Below, in pieces: positions 15,290 to 23,560 of a stretch of DNA of 45,020 nucleotides. Within the stretch, counting starts at the first letter, position 1; every line of letters begins with the position of its first letter. This DNA is from Pseudomonadota bacterium (GTDB lineage Bacteria > Pseudomonadota > Alphaproteobacteria > UBA8366 > GCA-2717185), in contig JAQCHR010000001.1 in the NCBI GenBank assembly GCA_027619655.1, positions 1 through 45,020 of the forward strand. The letters run 5' to 3'. A model generated the notes under the pieces. That model had not been told where the DNA came from. It made no database searches and worked only from the letters and a program-made list of their open reading frames with translations. A program made the position numbers and the translations under genes.

Positions 15290-16660
15290 GGGTGCAGTGG
15301 CCTCCAGCAGCGGCGACAGCGCAGGCGCATTTTCCAGATCTGCCACGAATTCCAGCATCCGTTCCGTCTTTGCGGCGCCGACAAGCGGTTCCGAGAGACC
15401 GCGGAACTTCGTCTGCAGCCGGCGCCAGGTCAGTTCCAGATCCGTTACCGGGTCGCTCAAATCGGCATGGCCCTGCAAAACGGCGCCGTTCCGCAGATGG
15501 ACGATGATCTTGGCTTCGTTGCGCTCCAGCGTATCGTCCCCGATGACGACCGCCCGGTTACACAACGCCATCACGTCATCGCGGCGGGTGATGGCGTCGT
15601 CAAACGTATCGAGCCGCCCGGTATCGACCCCTGCCAGAGCCAGCCCCACAGTAAAGCGCAGGCTGAATTTCGCCTCCAGCCCGGTTGTCGGGACCGGGAT
15701 GTTGCACATGCGCAGACAGCGCGACGTTACCCTGATTTCGACCCGTTCCACCGCATCGCGGTTGAACGCGGGGTTTTCCCGGCAGGACATTGCGGCATCG
15801 ATTGGCGCATGGGTCCCGAAACAGGCCGCGTGGTATTTGAACCGCATGGTCGGCAGCAGATAGGTTTCGCCCAGCCCCTCCAGCCCCTTTTCGGGTGCAA
15901 ATGTGTCTGTCTGGGTATCGCCGAATCCCTGCAGGCATTCGATGACCGCCGGATTGCTGGTGAAGCCTCGCGACGCCATTTCCGCCGCAAACAGCCCGTT
16001 TTGCGCCGCCTTTCCCGCATGCAGCGGCTTGCACATCGTGCCGAACATCGATTTGAGCCCGGCCGCCTGGGTTCCGGCAATGCCGAGCGCCATGGCGGTT
16101 GTTGCTGCGTCGAGGCCGAGCAGCCGCGCAACGCCCGCCGCCGCCCCGAAATGTCCGACCGTCGCGGTGGCGTGCCAGCCATGGGCGTAATGGCCCTCGC
16201 CCATGATGGCGCCGACCCGGCTTTCGGTTTCAACCCCGGCGGTGAAGGCCTCGATCAGCGCGCGGCCGTTGGCGCCGCGATGTTCCGCCACGGCCAGTAT
16301 CGCCGGCATGACCGGCGCTGTCGGGTGACCGTTCAGGAGCCGCAGCACATCGTCATAATCCAGCGCATGTCCCGCCGATCCGTTGACCAATGCCGCCTGC
16401 CCTGCGGAAACCTTGCCGCCGATCCCGATCAGTGTCGCCTGCGCGGCGCCCCCTTCGGCGCCGACATAATCCGCCAGCTGCCGGGTCAGCGGTTCACGCG
16501 CGCCGGCCATGGTAACGCCCAGCCAGTCCAGCAGGCAGTGCTTGGTCACGAACACAACCTCCGCCGGCAGCCGATCAAAGGTAATGTCGGTGGCGTTCTG
16601 CGCCAGAAGCCGCGTTATTTCCGGACATTCTGCTTTATGTTCAACAGCCTGTTCTACCAT
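15287..16660 (-). CDS. MmgE/PrpD-family protein
   Basis: This family includes 2-methylcitrate dehydratase (PrpD), cis-aconitate decarboxylase and other lyases or isomerases of small organic acids; the substrate here is not clear. The product has 457 residues. Typical parts are the N-terminal DWLGVTMAGA region, VNGSAGHALDYDDV, GYHATATVGHFGAAAG-like sequence (here HGWHATATVGHFGAAAG), and KYHAACFGTHAPIDA. I chose the start at 16660 (MVEQAVEHK) because AGGAGAAGG lies directly upstream; a longer version from 16708 would contain that site inside the gene. A methyltransferase gene lies 60 bp upstream in the same direction, without obvious metabolic link. Confidence 0.85.
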   Translation of the reverse strand: MVEQAVEHKAECPEITRLLAQNATDITFDRLPAEVVFVTKHCLLDWLGVTMAGAREPLTRQLADYVGAEGGAAQATLIGIGGKVSAGQAALVNGSAGHALDYDDVLRLLNGHPTAPVMPAILAVAEHRGANGRALIEAFTAGVETESRVGAIMGEGHYAHGWHATATVGHFGAAAGVARLLGLDAATTAMALGIAGTQAAGLKSMFGTMCKPLHAGKAAQNGLFAAEMASRGFTSNPAVIECLQGFGDTQTDTFAPEKGLEGLGETYLLPTMRFKYHAACFGTHAPIDAAMSCRENPAFNRDAVERVEIRVTSRCLRMCNIPVPTTGLEAKFSLRFTVGLALAGVDTGRLDTFDDAITRRDDVMALCNRAVVIGDDTLERNEAKIIVHLRNGAVLQGHADLSDPVTDLELTWRRLQTKFRGLSEPLVGAAKTERMLEFVADLENAPALSPLLEATAP

Positions 16661-16720
16661 TGCCTTCTCCTGTATCCGATGCCGTTGAATAACGGGAACC
16701 CGCATCACGACCGATGATAG

Positions 16721-17491
16721 TCACCGGCGGCGCCTGGCATCAATTCTGAATTTCCCCGGTCCCCGCGTCCGGGCGGCGCCATCCGGCAAAACCACGAATC
16801 GCCGCCGGCCGCGCACCGCCTTGGCGGGCGGCGCCGCGGCATAGATCTGCTTTATCGCCTCCACCAGCAACACGCCGGAAAACTGCGGGAAAAAGCGGTC
16901 GCCAAGCCGTTCTATCGCCGGAGAAGACGACAGGGACAGGCGCGACTGGCTGGGTGGCACATAAAGCGCCCGGGCCGTATCGACCGGCAGGAACAGATTG
17001 TCCTGCAGCAACCGGCGAAGCTGCCGGTTGGTATAGGGCTGGCCATGGCCGAATGGCGTCCGTTCCAGCCGGGCCCAGATGCCGCGGCGATTCGGCACGA
17101 CGATCAGCAGCCGGCCGCCTTCCGACAGTACCCGCCAGGCTTCGCGCATCATGCCGCGCTGGGTCTCGCTCTGTTCGACCGCATGCACCAGCAGCATCCG
17201 GTCGACGGTCAGATCCGCAAAGGGCAGTTCCGCCTCATCCACTAGGGTGACCAGGCCGGGCTCGTGGCGCGGCCAGTGCATTACGCCCTGCTGCGCCGGC
17301 ATGGCGGCGACGACACGTTCCGCTTCACCCCGGAAGGATGTCAGATAGGGTATCGCATAGCCCAGCCCCAGCATCCGCATGCCGCGCACATCCGGCCATA
17401 GCTGGCGGATCCGCCTGCGGATCATACGCTGCGCCACATGCCCGAGCGGGCTGTGATAGAATTCATTCTGGTCGACGACATCGGTCCACAT
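16721..17491 (-). CDS. Class I SAM-dependent methyltransferase-like protein
   Basis: A 256-residue protein. The core has a modified motif I (MRMLGLGYAIPYL), an acidic VTLVDEAELPFAD section, and DRMLLVHAVEQSETQRGMMR followed by REAWRVLSEGGRLLIVVPNR, the usual methyltransferase strands 4 and 5. The C-terminus is basic. Proteins of this type are common next to glyoxalase II genes in alphaproteobacteria, but no such gene is here. Substrate unknown. It is divergent from the ferredoxin-GNAT gene with 54 bp between the starts. Confidence 0.8.
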   Translation of the reverse strand: MWTDVVDQNEFYHSPLGHVAQRMIRRRIRQLWPDVRGMRMLGLGYAIPYLTSFRGEAERVVAAMPAQQGVMHWPRHEPGLVTLVDEAELPFADLTVDRMLLVHAVEQSETQRGMMREAWRVLSEGGRLLIVVPNRRGIWARLERTPFGHGQPYTNRQLRRLLQDNLFLPVDTARALYVPPSQSRLSLSSSPAIERLGDRFFPQFSGVLLVEAIKQIYAAAPPAKAVRGRRRFVVLPDGAARTRGPGKFRIDARRRR

Positions 17492-17545
17492 GCCATGAAT
17501 GTATCACAGTGCGGGCAATATGCGGTTACGGGATAGCGAGCATCC

Positions 17546-18676
17546 ATGTCGATAAATGCAATCCGCAAGGCGCTGGCCGTGCACGGGCTGATCCTGCGCG
17601 GCGGGTTTCATCCGGTTGATGAAGACGCGGCGCCGCCGGAAACGGGTACAATCCTGCTGGTCGGCAATGCCGGCCCGGCCATGTGGCAGTCGTTCAAGGC
17701 CACCCGCCCGGCGGGTTCCGACCCGCTGGACGCCTGGACCCGGCAGGTGCTGGAACCCATCGCCGGGCAGTTCGGCGCAAGGGTGCTGTTCCCCTTCGAG
17801 GGCCCGCCCTACCAGCCGTTTCAACGCTGGGCGGAACGGGCGGAAAATATCCGGCGTTCGCCGCTCGGCATGATGATCCACCCGGAATTCGGCCTGTGGC
17901 ACGCCTGGCGCGGCGCGTTTGCTTTCCGCGAGCGGCTGCCGCTGCCCGAACGCGAGAACCGCAAAGCGCCCTGTCCGGATTGTGCGGCAAAACCATGCTT
18001 ATCGGCCTGCCCTGTATCCGCTTTCGGAGATGCCGGTTACGACACGCATGCCTGCGCCGCGTGGTTGCGAAGTCCGGCGGGCGCTGACTGCCTATCCGGC
18101 GGATGTGTCGCCCGGCATGCCTGCCCCGTGGGGACGGCATTTGCCTATGGGCCGGATCAGGCGGCACTGCACATGGCGGCATTCCTGGGCGGCCAGGCGG
18201 ATTCCGGGCTGCGCCTGCGCGCCTATAGATGGAAGGATGCCGAAGCACTGGCCCGCCTGTTTCATGACAGTGTGCACCGCGCGGCAGCCGCAGATTACAC
18301 ACCGGAACAACGCGATGCCTGGTCGCCCCGGATTCCCGACCCGGAATGGATTCAGGAAAGGGTCGCTTCATGCGACACGGCCGTCATCGAAACGGAGGAT
18401 GCGATCGCAGGGTTTTCCAGCCTCGGAAAGGCCGGTCTTATCGATATGTTCTATGTGCATCCCGGCTGGCAGCGATGCGGCGTCGGGCGCCTGCTCTACC
18501 GGCGCATCGAAGGAATCGCCCGACGGCAGGGACACAGGCACCTGACCGCCGATGTCAGCATCACCGCGAGACCGTTTTTCGAATCAATGGGGTTCACCGT
18601 TGCCCGGCAGCAGGCGGTATCGCGCGGCGGCGTCACACTTACCAATTTCGCGATGATAAAGCAGTTTACGCGGTAG
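17546..18676 (+). CDS. Ferredoxin-like domain fused to a GNAT acetyltransferase
   Basis: One continuous 376-residue frame with two parts. Residues 1-215 resemble the stand-alone 4Fe-4S proteins related to the ferredoxin end of epoxyqueuosine reductase, with C143, C146, C151 and C155 in CPDCAAKPCLSACP, then C170, C182, C187 and C193. Residues 221-376 are a GNAT domain: LRLRAYRWKDAEALARLF, then FYVHPGWQRCGVGRLLYRR with the acetyl-CoA loop near 320-326, and ARPFFESMGF. The linker is only a few residues. Function is unknown; the domain pair suggests redox-sensitive acetylation or two jobs on one pathway, but that is inference. Its last 11 bp overlap the 3' end of recQ. Confidence 0.85.
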   Translation: MSINAIRKALAVHGLILRGGFHPVDEDAAPPETGTILLVGNAGPAMWQSFKATRPAGSDPLDAWTRQVLEPIAGQFGARVLFPFEGPPYQPFQRWAERAENIRRSPLGMMIHPEFGLWHAWRGAFAFRERLPLPERENRKAPCPDCAAKPCLSACPVSAFGDAGYDTHACAAWLRSPAGADCLSGGCVARHACPVGTAFAYGPDQAALHMAAFLGGQADSGLRLRAYRWKDAEALARLFHDSVHRAAAADYTPEQRDAWSPRIPDPEWIQERVASCDTAVIETEDAIAGFSSLGKAGLIDMFYVHPGWQRCGVGRLLYRRIEGIARRQGHRHLTADVSITARPFFESMGFTVARQQAVSRGGVTLTNFAMIKQFTR

Positions 18677-20498
18677 CGCTTTCCGCGGCCTCGATAGCGG
18701 CCAGGAAGGTATCGGCGAAGTCGCGCAGCTTGGCCGCCCCGACACCATGCACCTCCGCGAACTGGCTGTGCGTCCGGGGCCGGCTTTGCGCCATGTCCTG
18801 CAGGGACCGGTCGGAGAATACCACATAGGCCGGCACGCCGCGCTCGCTAGCGAGGTCGCGCCGCAATTTCTTCAGCACGCCAAGCAGCGCAGCATCCGCG
18901 GGCGTCAGCCCGGCGGCAACCTCCCGCGCCAGCGCTTTCGACGTTTTTTCCTGTTTGATCGTATCGGCCCGGTAGGCGAAGGCCGCGTCGCCCCGCAGCA
19001 GTTTCCGGCCGTCATCGGTCAGCGCGAGGCCGCCATACCCTGCTACATCGAGCCGCAGATATCCCGCCGCGACGAGCTGGCGGATGATCGATCGCCAGGC
19101 ATCCTTGCTGCGCCCCGCGCCCGCACCGAAGCCCGCCACCGCATCATGGCCAGCCGCGCGGATTTTTTCGGTATCCGCGCCGCGCAGCACATCGACGATA
19201 TGCGACGCCCCGAAGCGCTGCCCCGTCTGCTGCACAACGGTTAGCGCCTGTTGGCCTTCGACAAGGCCATCGACCATCTCCACCGGGTTAAGGCAGATAT
19301 CGCAATTGCCGCACTCTTTTATCTCATCGCCGAAATAGGCGAGCAGCGTCCGCCGCCGGCAGGAAGGCGCTTCACAAAAGCCGATCAGCGCGTCGAGACG
19401 TTTATGTTCACGCCGCCGCCGATCGTCATCACCGCTGTCTTCCTGTTCGATGAAAACCCGGCGCATGCGGATATCGTCCAGCCCATACAGCATATGCGCT
19501 TCGGCGGCCTCGCCGTCGCGCCCGGCGCGGCCGATTTCCTGGTAGTAGGCCTCCATGCTGCCGGGCAGGTCGGTGTGCAGCACGAACCGGATATCCGGTT
19601 TGTCTATTCCCATTCCGAAGGCAATCGTCGCCACCATCACGCTGCCCGGTTCGGTCATGAAGGTGTCCTGGTTCGCGTCGCGCTCCCCCTTGTCCATGCC
19701 CGCGTGGTATGGCAGGGCGGGGATGCCGTTGTCGCACAGCATCCTGGCGACGCTTTCCGTTTTCTTGCGCGACAGGCAGTAGACAATCCCGCTATCGCCC
19801 TTATGCGCCGCGACGAAGTCGAGGATCTGGCGCGTACCGCCGCTTTTCATTTCAACGGAGAGCCGGATGTTCGGCCGGTCGAATCCGGCCACGAAAATCT
19901 CGCCATCGCCACCGAACAGCTTTGCCGCGATATCGTTGCGCGTTGCCTTGTCCGCAGTCGCCGTCAATGCCGCTATCGGCACGCCGGGGAACTGGTCCCG
20001 CAACCGCGCCAGGGATTCGTAATCGGGACGGAAGGCCGGGCCCCATTGCGAGATGCAATGCGCCTCGTCAATGGCGATCAGCCGCACGGGCAGGCGCTGC
20101 AATGCGGACAGCATGCGGTCGGTCATCAGCCGTTCCGGTGACAGATACAGCAACGGCGATTCCCCCGCGGCGACGCGGCGCCAGGCATCGACATTTTCCA
20201 TGCGGTCACGCGACGAATTGATCGTTTCGGCCGGCACGCCCGCAAGCCGCAATGCGGCGACCTGGTCGTGCATCAAAGCCACCAGCGGCGATACGACGAT
20301 GGTCAACCCGCCCAGAACCATGCCCGAAATCTGGAAACACAATGACTTGCCCGAACCCGTGGGCATCACGGCCAGCGTATTGCGCCCGCAGAGCAATGAC
20401 CGGACGACCGGTTCCTGGGCGCCGCGAAAGTCGGAATAACCGAATATGTCGTGCAGAAGCTTACGCGCCCTGGCCTGCCGGTCTACTGCTTCATTCAT
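18666..20498 (-). CDS. recQ: ATP-dependent DNA helicase RecQ
   Basis: This 3'-5' helicase acts in recombination and fork repair. The product has 610 residues with the full bacterial layout. The first RecA-like domain has Walker A in MPTGSGKSLCFQ and the DEAH box in IDEAHCISQWG; the second has IAFGMGIDKPDIRFV and QEIGRAGRDG. The RQC zinc site uses CEAPSCRRR and CGNCDICL, and a C-terminal HRDC domain ends the protein (LKKLRRDLASERGVPAYVVF). It follows a lipoprotein gene with 74 bp between and overlaps the convergent ferredoxin-GNAT gene by 11 bp. Confidence 0.97.
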   Translation of the reverse strand: MNEAVDRQARARKLLHDIFGYSDFRGAQEPVVRSLLCGRNTLAVMPTGSGKSLCFQISGMVLGGLTIVVSPLVALMHDQVAALRLAGVPAETINSSRDRMENVDAWRRVAAGESPLLYLSPERLMTDRMLSALQRLPVRLIAIDEAHCISQWGPAFRPDYESLARLRDQFPGVPIAALTATADKATRNDIAAKLFGGDGEIFVAGFDRPNIRLSVEMKSGGTRQILDFVAAHKGDSGIVYCLSRKKTESVARMLCDNGIPALPYHAGMDKGERDANQDTFMTEPGSVMVATIAFGMGIDKPDIRFVLHTDLPGSMEAYYQEIGRAGRDGEAAEAHMLYGLDDIRMRRVFIEQEDSGDDDRRRREHKRLDALIGFCEAPSCRRRTLLAYFGDEIKECGNCDICLNPVEMVDGLVEGQQALTVVQQTGQRFGASHIVDVLRGADTEKIRAAGHDAVAGFGAGAGRSKDAWRSIIRQLVAAGYLRLDVAGYGGLALTDDGRKLLRGDAAFAYRADTIKQEKTSKALAREVAAGLTPADAALLGVLKKLRRDLASERGVPAYVVFSDRSLQDMAQSRPRTHSQFAEVHGVGAAKLRDFADTFLAAIEAAESATA

Positions 20499-20572
20499 GG
20501 CGCCGCCGCCCCCTGCCGGATGGCCGGGTCACCGGAGGGAACATGATCATCTGCTATGGGTATCACGCCGCT

Positions 20573-21088
20573 TCAATTCTTGAGCTTGCTGCGATTGTAG
20601 CGCAATTCCTCTTCGCTCAGTTCCAGGCCGACAAAAATGGAGAAGGAATCCGTTTCGACGCCGGGGCTCAGGGGAATTGTCAGGGTCAGCACATCTTCGA
20701 ACGAGATCGACTTCCGGCTGACATAGGGTGTTTCCGCCGAAAACGTCTGGCGGCTGAGAATATTGCGTTGCAGATCGGTGATCGCTACGAAATAGGGTAT
20801 CGTGGCGCTTTCGGTCCGGTTTGCCGGGCCGCGGCGCGTGACAATCCGCACCGCCAGGTCCACCAGCAGGTTCTCATCGTCGCGCTGGCAGCTACCGCCA
20901 ACGCGATCGATCCAGGCTTCCAGCAGAACATCCGTCGGATCACGCCCCGGGCCGGGATTGAACCGGGTCACATCGCCGAGTCCGCGCAGGACATCGACAT
21001 CAGGACAGGCGATCCGGCTGTCTTTCTCGCCCGCGCAGGCAGCCAGCAACATGCCGACGGCAATCAGTAATCCGGTACGCGCCAGCAT
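20573..21088 (-). CDS. Hypothetical lipoprotein
   Basis: A 171-residue exported protein. Starting at MLARTGLLIAVGMLLAACAG, it has a signal peptide and lipobox LAAC, with the lipidated cysteine at residue 18. I chose this start because the longer frame would place 36 arginine-rich residues before the signal. The mature part (ACPDVDVLRGLGDVTRFNPG, then EAWIDRVGGSCQRDDENLLV) looks like a single beta-rich domain. I do not recognise a named family. It lies 16 bp after the CDGSH gene and before recQ. Confidence 0.8.
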   Translation of the reverse strand: MLARTGLLIAVGMLLAACAGEKDSRIACPDVDVLRGLGDVTRFNPGPGRDPTDVLLEAWIDRVGGSCQRDDENLLVDLAVRIVTRRGPANRTESATIPYFVAITDLQRNILSRQTFSAETPYVSRKSISFEDVLTLTIPLSPGVETDSFSIFVGLELSEEELRYNRSKLKN

Positions 21089-21104
21089 GTTCAAAGCCTT
21101 CCGA

Positions 21105-21344
21105 CTACAGATCCCCGTGGGCGCCATCGCAGAGCGGCTTGTTGTCCGTAGCCTTGCAGCCGCAGAAATAAACCGTCTTGCTGCGCGGCGCGACATACTC
21201 CATCGGCGACAGGCCGGTGCCCTTGTGGCTGCCGTCGCAAAAGGGTTGCGCCTTGCTCTGGCCGCAGGCGCACCACCAGTAACTGTCGCCCTTGGTTACC
21301 GCAACTTCATAAGGCGCCTTCTGTGCAATCACCGGGTCTGTCAT
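21105..21344 (-). CDS. Dual CDGSH iron-sulfur protein
   Basis: A 79-residue protein with two CDGSH-type 2Fe-2S sites in one chain: C25, C27, C36 and H40 (CACGQSKAQPFCDGSH), and C61, C63, C72 and H76 (CGCKATDNKPLCDGAH). The 3-Cys-1-His ligation defines the mitoNEET family; the two-site form is the bacterial and Miner2-like type. Role unknown, probably iron-sulfur or redox handling. The start could also be four codons earlier (21356). An AGGGGG stretch touches the earlier ATG and is about 12 bp from the later one, so the later start is slightly favoured. Confidence 0.88.
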   Translation of the reverse strand: MTDPVIAQKAPYEVAVTKGDSYWWCACGQSKAQPFCDGSHKGTGLSPMEYVAPRSKTVYFCGCKATDNKPLCDGAHGDL

Positions 21345-21509
21345 GGCTTGTTTCATCCCCCTGTAGACTATATTAGGTTCGCGCCGGTTGCTGTCTGGCG
21401 GATAACCGTCATGGACAGCGGCATAAATGAATGAGGGTTTTATGGGCACCGGGCAGCAGGGCGTCAAGCGAATGTATGGCATCGTCAAACACCGAATGCG
21501 CCGCTGACG

Positions 21510-22469
21510 ATGGCCGTCTATACCGATGTCGGCGACGAGGAACTCGTCGCGTTTGTCGCCGCTTACGATATCGGCGAGGTCATATCGTTCAAGGGCATTG
21601 CCGAAGGCGTGGAAAACTCGAACTACCTGCTGCAGACGACCGCAGGCAGCCATATCCTGACCCTTTACGAGAAGCGGGTAAAACCCGAAGACCTGCCCTA
21701 TTTCATCGGTTACATGGAGCATCTGGCGGCGCAGGACATCGCCTGTCCGACGCCGTTGCACGCCCGCGACGGCAACGCGTTGCGCGAATTATGCGGGCGA
21801 CCGGCCGCCATCGTCACCTTTCTGAAGGGCATGTGGCCGCGGCGCATCCTGCCGGGCCATTGCGCCCAGCTGGGCAACGCCATGGCCAGAATGCATCTGG
21901 CCGGCGCCGGGTTTTCCATGCAACGCGCCAACAGCCTGTCTGTTGGCGCCTGGCGCGGTTTGTTCGAATCCTGCGCGGCACGCGCGCATGAAGTCCGCGA
22001 CGGTCTGGACTCTTTGCTCGAAACGGAAATCGGCTTCCTGGAAGCGAACTGGCCGGCCGGCCTGCCATCCGGCGTTTGCCATGCGGACCTGTTTCCCGAC
22101 AACGTCTTCTTCCTGGACGACAGGCTGTCCGGGGTCATCGACTTTTATTTCGCCTGCAACGATTTCTATGCCTATGACATCGCCATCTGCCTCAACGCCT
22201 GGTGCTTCGAACGCGATGGCAGTTTCAACGTCACCAAGGCGCAGCTGATGCTGTCCGAGTACCGCAAGGTCCGGCCGCTTGCCGACGACGAATTGCAGGC
22301 GTTGCCGGTCCTGGCGCGCGGCAGTGCTACCCGGTTTTTGCTGACCCGGCTGTATGACTGGCTGAACCACCCGGAAGGCGCGATGGTCCAGCCGAAAGAC
22401 CCCCTGGAATATCTCGGCTTCCTGCAGTTTCATCAGCAGATATCCGGGCCTGGCGCATACGGCCTCTGA
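21510..22469 (+). CDS. thrB: Homoserine kinase (APH-fold type)
   Basis: This enzyme phosphorylates homoserine for threonine synthesis. The product has 319 residues of the aminoglycoside-phosphotransferase-like ThrB type usual in alpha- and some gammaproteobacteria, not the GHMP kinase type. The N-terminal nucleotide region is GIAEGVENSNYLLQT; the catalytic loop is HADLFPDNVFF and the metal site VIDFYFACND. No good ribosome binding site precedes the ATG. It ends as TGATG with rnhA, so the two are translationally coupled. In related genomes ispH often lies just upstream; it is absent here. Confidence 0.95.
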   Translation: MAVYTDVGDEELVAFVAAYDIGEVISFKGIAEGVENSNYLLQTTAGSHILTLYEKRVKPEDLPYFIGYMEHLAAQDIACPTPLHARDGNALRELCGRPAAIVTFLKGMWPRRILPGHCAQLGNAMARMHLAGAGFSMQRANSLSVGAWRGLFESCAARAHEVRDGLDSLLETEIGFLEANWPAGLPSGVCHADLFPDNVFFLDDRLSGVIDFYFACNDFYAYDIAICLNAWCFERDGSFNVTKAQLMLSEYRKVRPLADDELQALPVLARGSATRFLLTRLYDWLNHPEGAMVQPKDPLEYLGFLQFHQQISGPGAYGL

Positions 22470-22927
22470 TGACCGACGACAGCACCGACAAAATCGATAT
22501 TTTCACCGATGGCGCCTGCAGCGGCAATCCGGGCCCGGGCGGCTGGGGGGCGATCCTGCGCTATCGCAGCACGGAAAAGGAACTGAACGGCGGCGAAGCG
22601 GAAACCACCAACAACCGGATGGAAATGCTGGCGGCCATCATGGCGCTGGAAGCGATCAAAAGACCCGTCCGCGCCGTGGTCCATACGGACAGCACCTATC
22701 TGCGCGACGGCATCACCAAATGGATCCACGCGTGGAAAAAGCGCGGCTGGAAGACCGCGGCAAAGAAACCGGTGAAGAATGTGGATCTGTGGCAGCGCCT
22801 GGAAGCGGCCATCGAAGACCATGAGGTCGAATGGCGCTGGGTCAAGGGCCATGCCGGCCATCCCGAAAACGAACGCGCCGACGAACTCGCCCGCGAAGGG
22901 GCAAGGGCATACGGCGGAAGGCAGTAG
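22469..22927 (+). CDS. rnhA: Ribonuclease HI
   Basis: This nuclease cuts the RNA strand of RNA-DNA hybrids. The product has 152 residues. The four active-site acids are visible: D14 in IFTDGACSGNPGPGGWG, E52 in NNRMEMLAA, D74 in VHTDSTYL and D138 in NERADELA, with H128 and H131 in GHAGHPEN. Its first base is the last base of the thrB stop. The TAG stop sits in the loop of an 11-bp hairpin. Confidence 0.97.
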   Translation: MTDDSTDKIDIFTDGACSGNPGPGGWGAILRYRSTEKELNGGEAETTNNRMEMLAAIMALEAIKRPVRAVVHTDSTYLRDGITKWIHAWKKRGWKTAAKKPVKNVDLWQRLEAAIEDHEVEWRWVKGHAGHPENERADELAREGARAYGGRQ

Positions 22928-22939
22928 CGCCTTCCGCCG
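22912..22939. terminator. 11-bp hairpin with the rnhA stop codon in its loop
   Basis: CGGCGGAAGGC (22912-22922) and GCCTTCCGCCG (22929-22939) pair perfectly around AGTAGC, and the TAG of rnhA lies in the loop. It separates the convergent rnhA and peroxiredoxin genes. There is no T-run on either side, so it is probably a 3' protecting or weak bidirectional termination structure. Confidence 0.45.
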
Positions 22940-22954
22940 CGTATCAATCAGCCC

Positions 22955-23437
22955 TTAGAGAGACTCGAGAACGCTTTCCGCGCTGGAGATTGTCAGCGCG
23001 CCGCCTTCTTCCTCTTTCAGCGTCTTCACAACACCATTATCGACGACCATGGCATAGCGCTTCGAACGCACGCCAAGGCCACGCGCGGACAGGTCCAGCT
23101 CCAGACCGGCCGCCTTGGTGAACTCGCCGCTGCCATCGGCAAGCATCGCGATGTTTTCGCCGACACCCTGGTCCTTGCCCCAGGCACCCATGACGAACGC
23201 GTCGTTCACCGCGACGCAGGCAATGGCGTCGATGCCCTTCGCCTTGATGGCCGCTGAATTGTTCAGGAAGCCCGGAACATGCTTCGCGGAGCATGTCGGC
23301 GTGAACGCCCCCGGCACCGCGAACAGCACAACCTTGCGGCCCTTGAAGAAATCGTCTGTCGATACGGCGGCGGGGCCATCAGCGCCCATTTGATACAGCG
23401 TCGCCGAAGGAATCTTGTCGCCAACTTTGATTGTCAT
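22955..23437 (-). CDS. Peroxiredoxin, Prx5 type
   Basis: This enzyme reduces hydrogen peroxide and alkyl hydroperoxides. The 160-residue product starts MTIKVGDKIPSATLYQ. The peroxidatic cysteine is C49 in VPGAFTPTCSAKHVPGF, the classical Prx5 motif, and ACVAVNDAFVMGAWG is also typical; related proteins use glutaredoxin or glutathione for recycling. I chose the ATG at 23437 because GGGAG lies directly upstream. The order thrB-rnhA-peroxiredoxin is common in Rhodospirillales, though here the last gene points the other way. Confidence 0.93.
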   Translation of the reverse strand: MTIKVGDKIPSATLYQMGADGPAAVSTDDFFKGRKVVLFAVPGAFTPTCSAKHVPGFLNNSAAIKAKGIDAIACVAVNDAFVMGAWGKDQGVGENIAMLADGSGEFTKAAGLELDLSARGLGVRSKRYAMVVDNGVVKTLKEEEGGALTISSAESVLESL

Positions 23438-23560
23438 GTCTTCTCCCAACCCTCCAAAATAGAAACATTTTTATGTGCGGTTTCGTCTGGGCAGATACTT
23501 AAACCCGCGACCACGCAAGTCCAGCCCGAATTCGCCATCATTGGCGCATAAATATCGTTT

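Noticed and set aside
15467..16717. Plus-strand open frame opposite the MmgE/PrpD gene
   Set aside because: The Arg/Gln-rich translation has no domain, and the opposite strand carries a complete family member with a strong ribosome binding site.
16844..16857. A 14-base exact match (inverted) to the left arm of the palindromic element at 8686-8699
   Set aside because: It lies inside the methyltransferase gene, encodes normal residues there (Ile-Lys-Gln-Ile), and has no right arm. I treat it as chance, although a 14-base match is rather unlikely.
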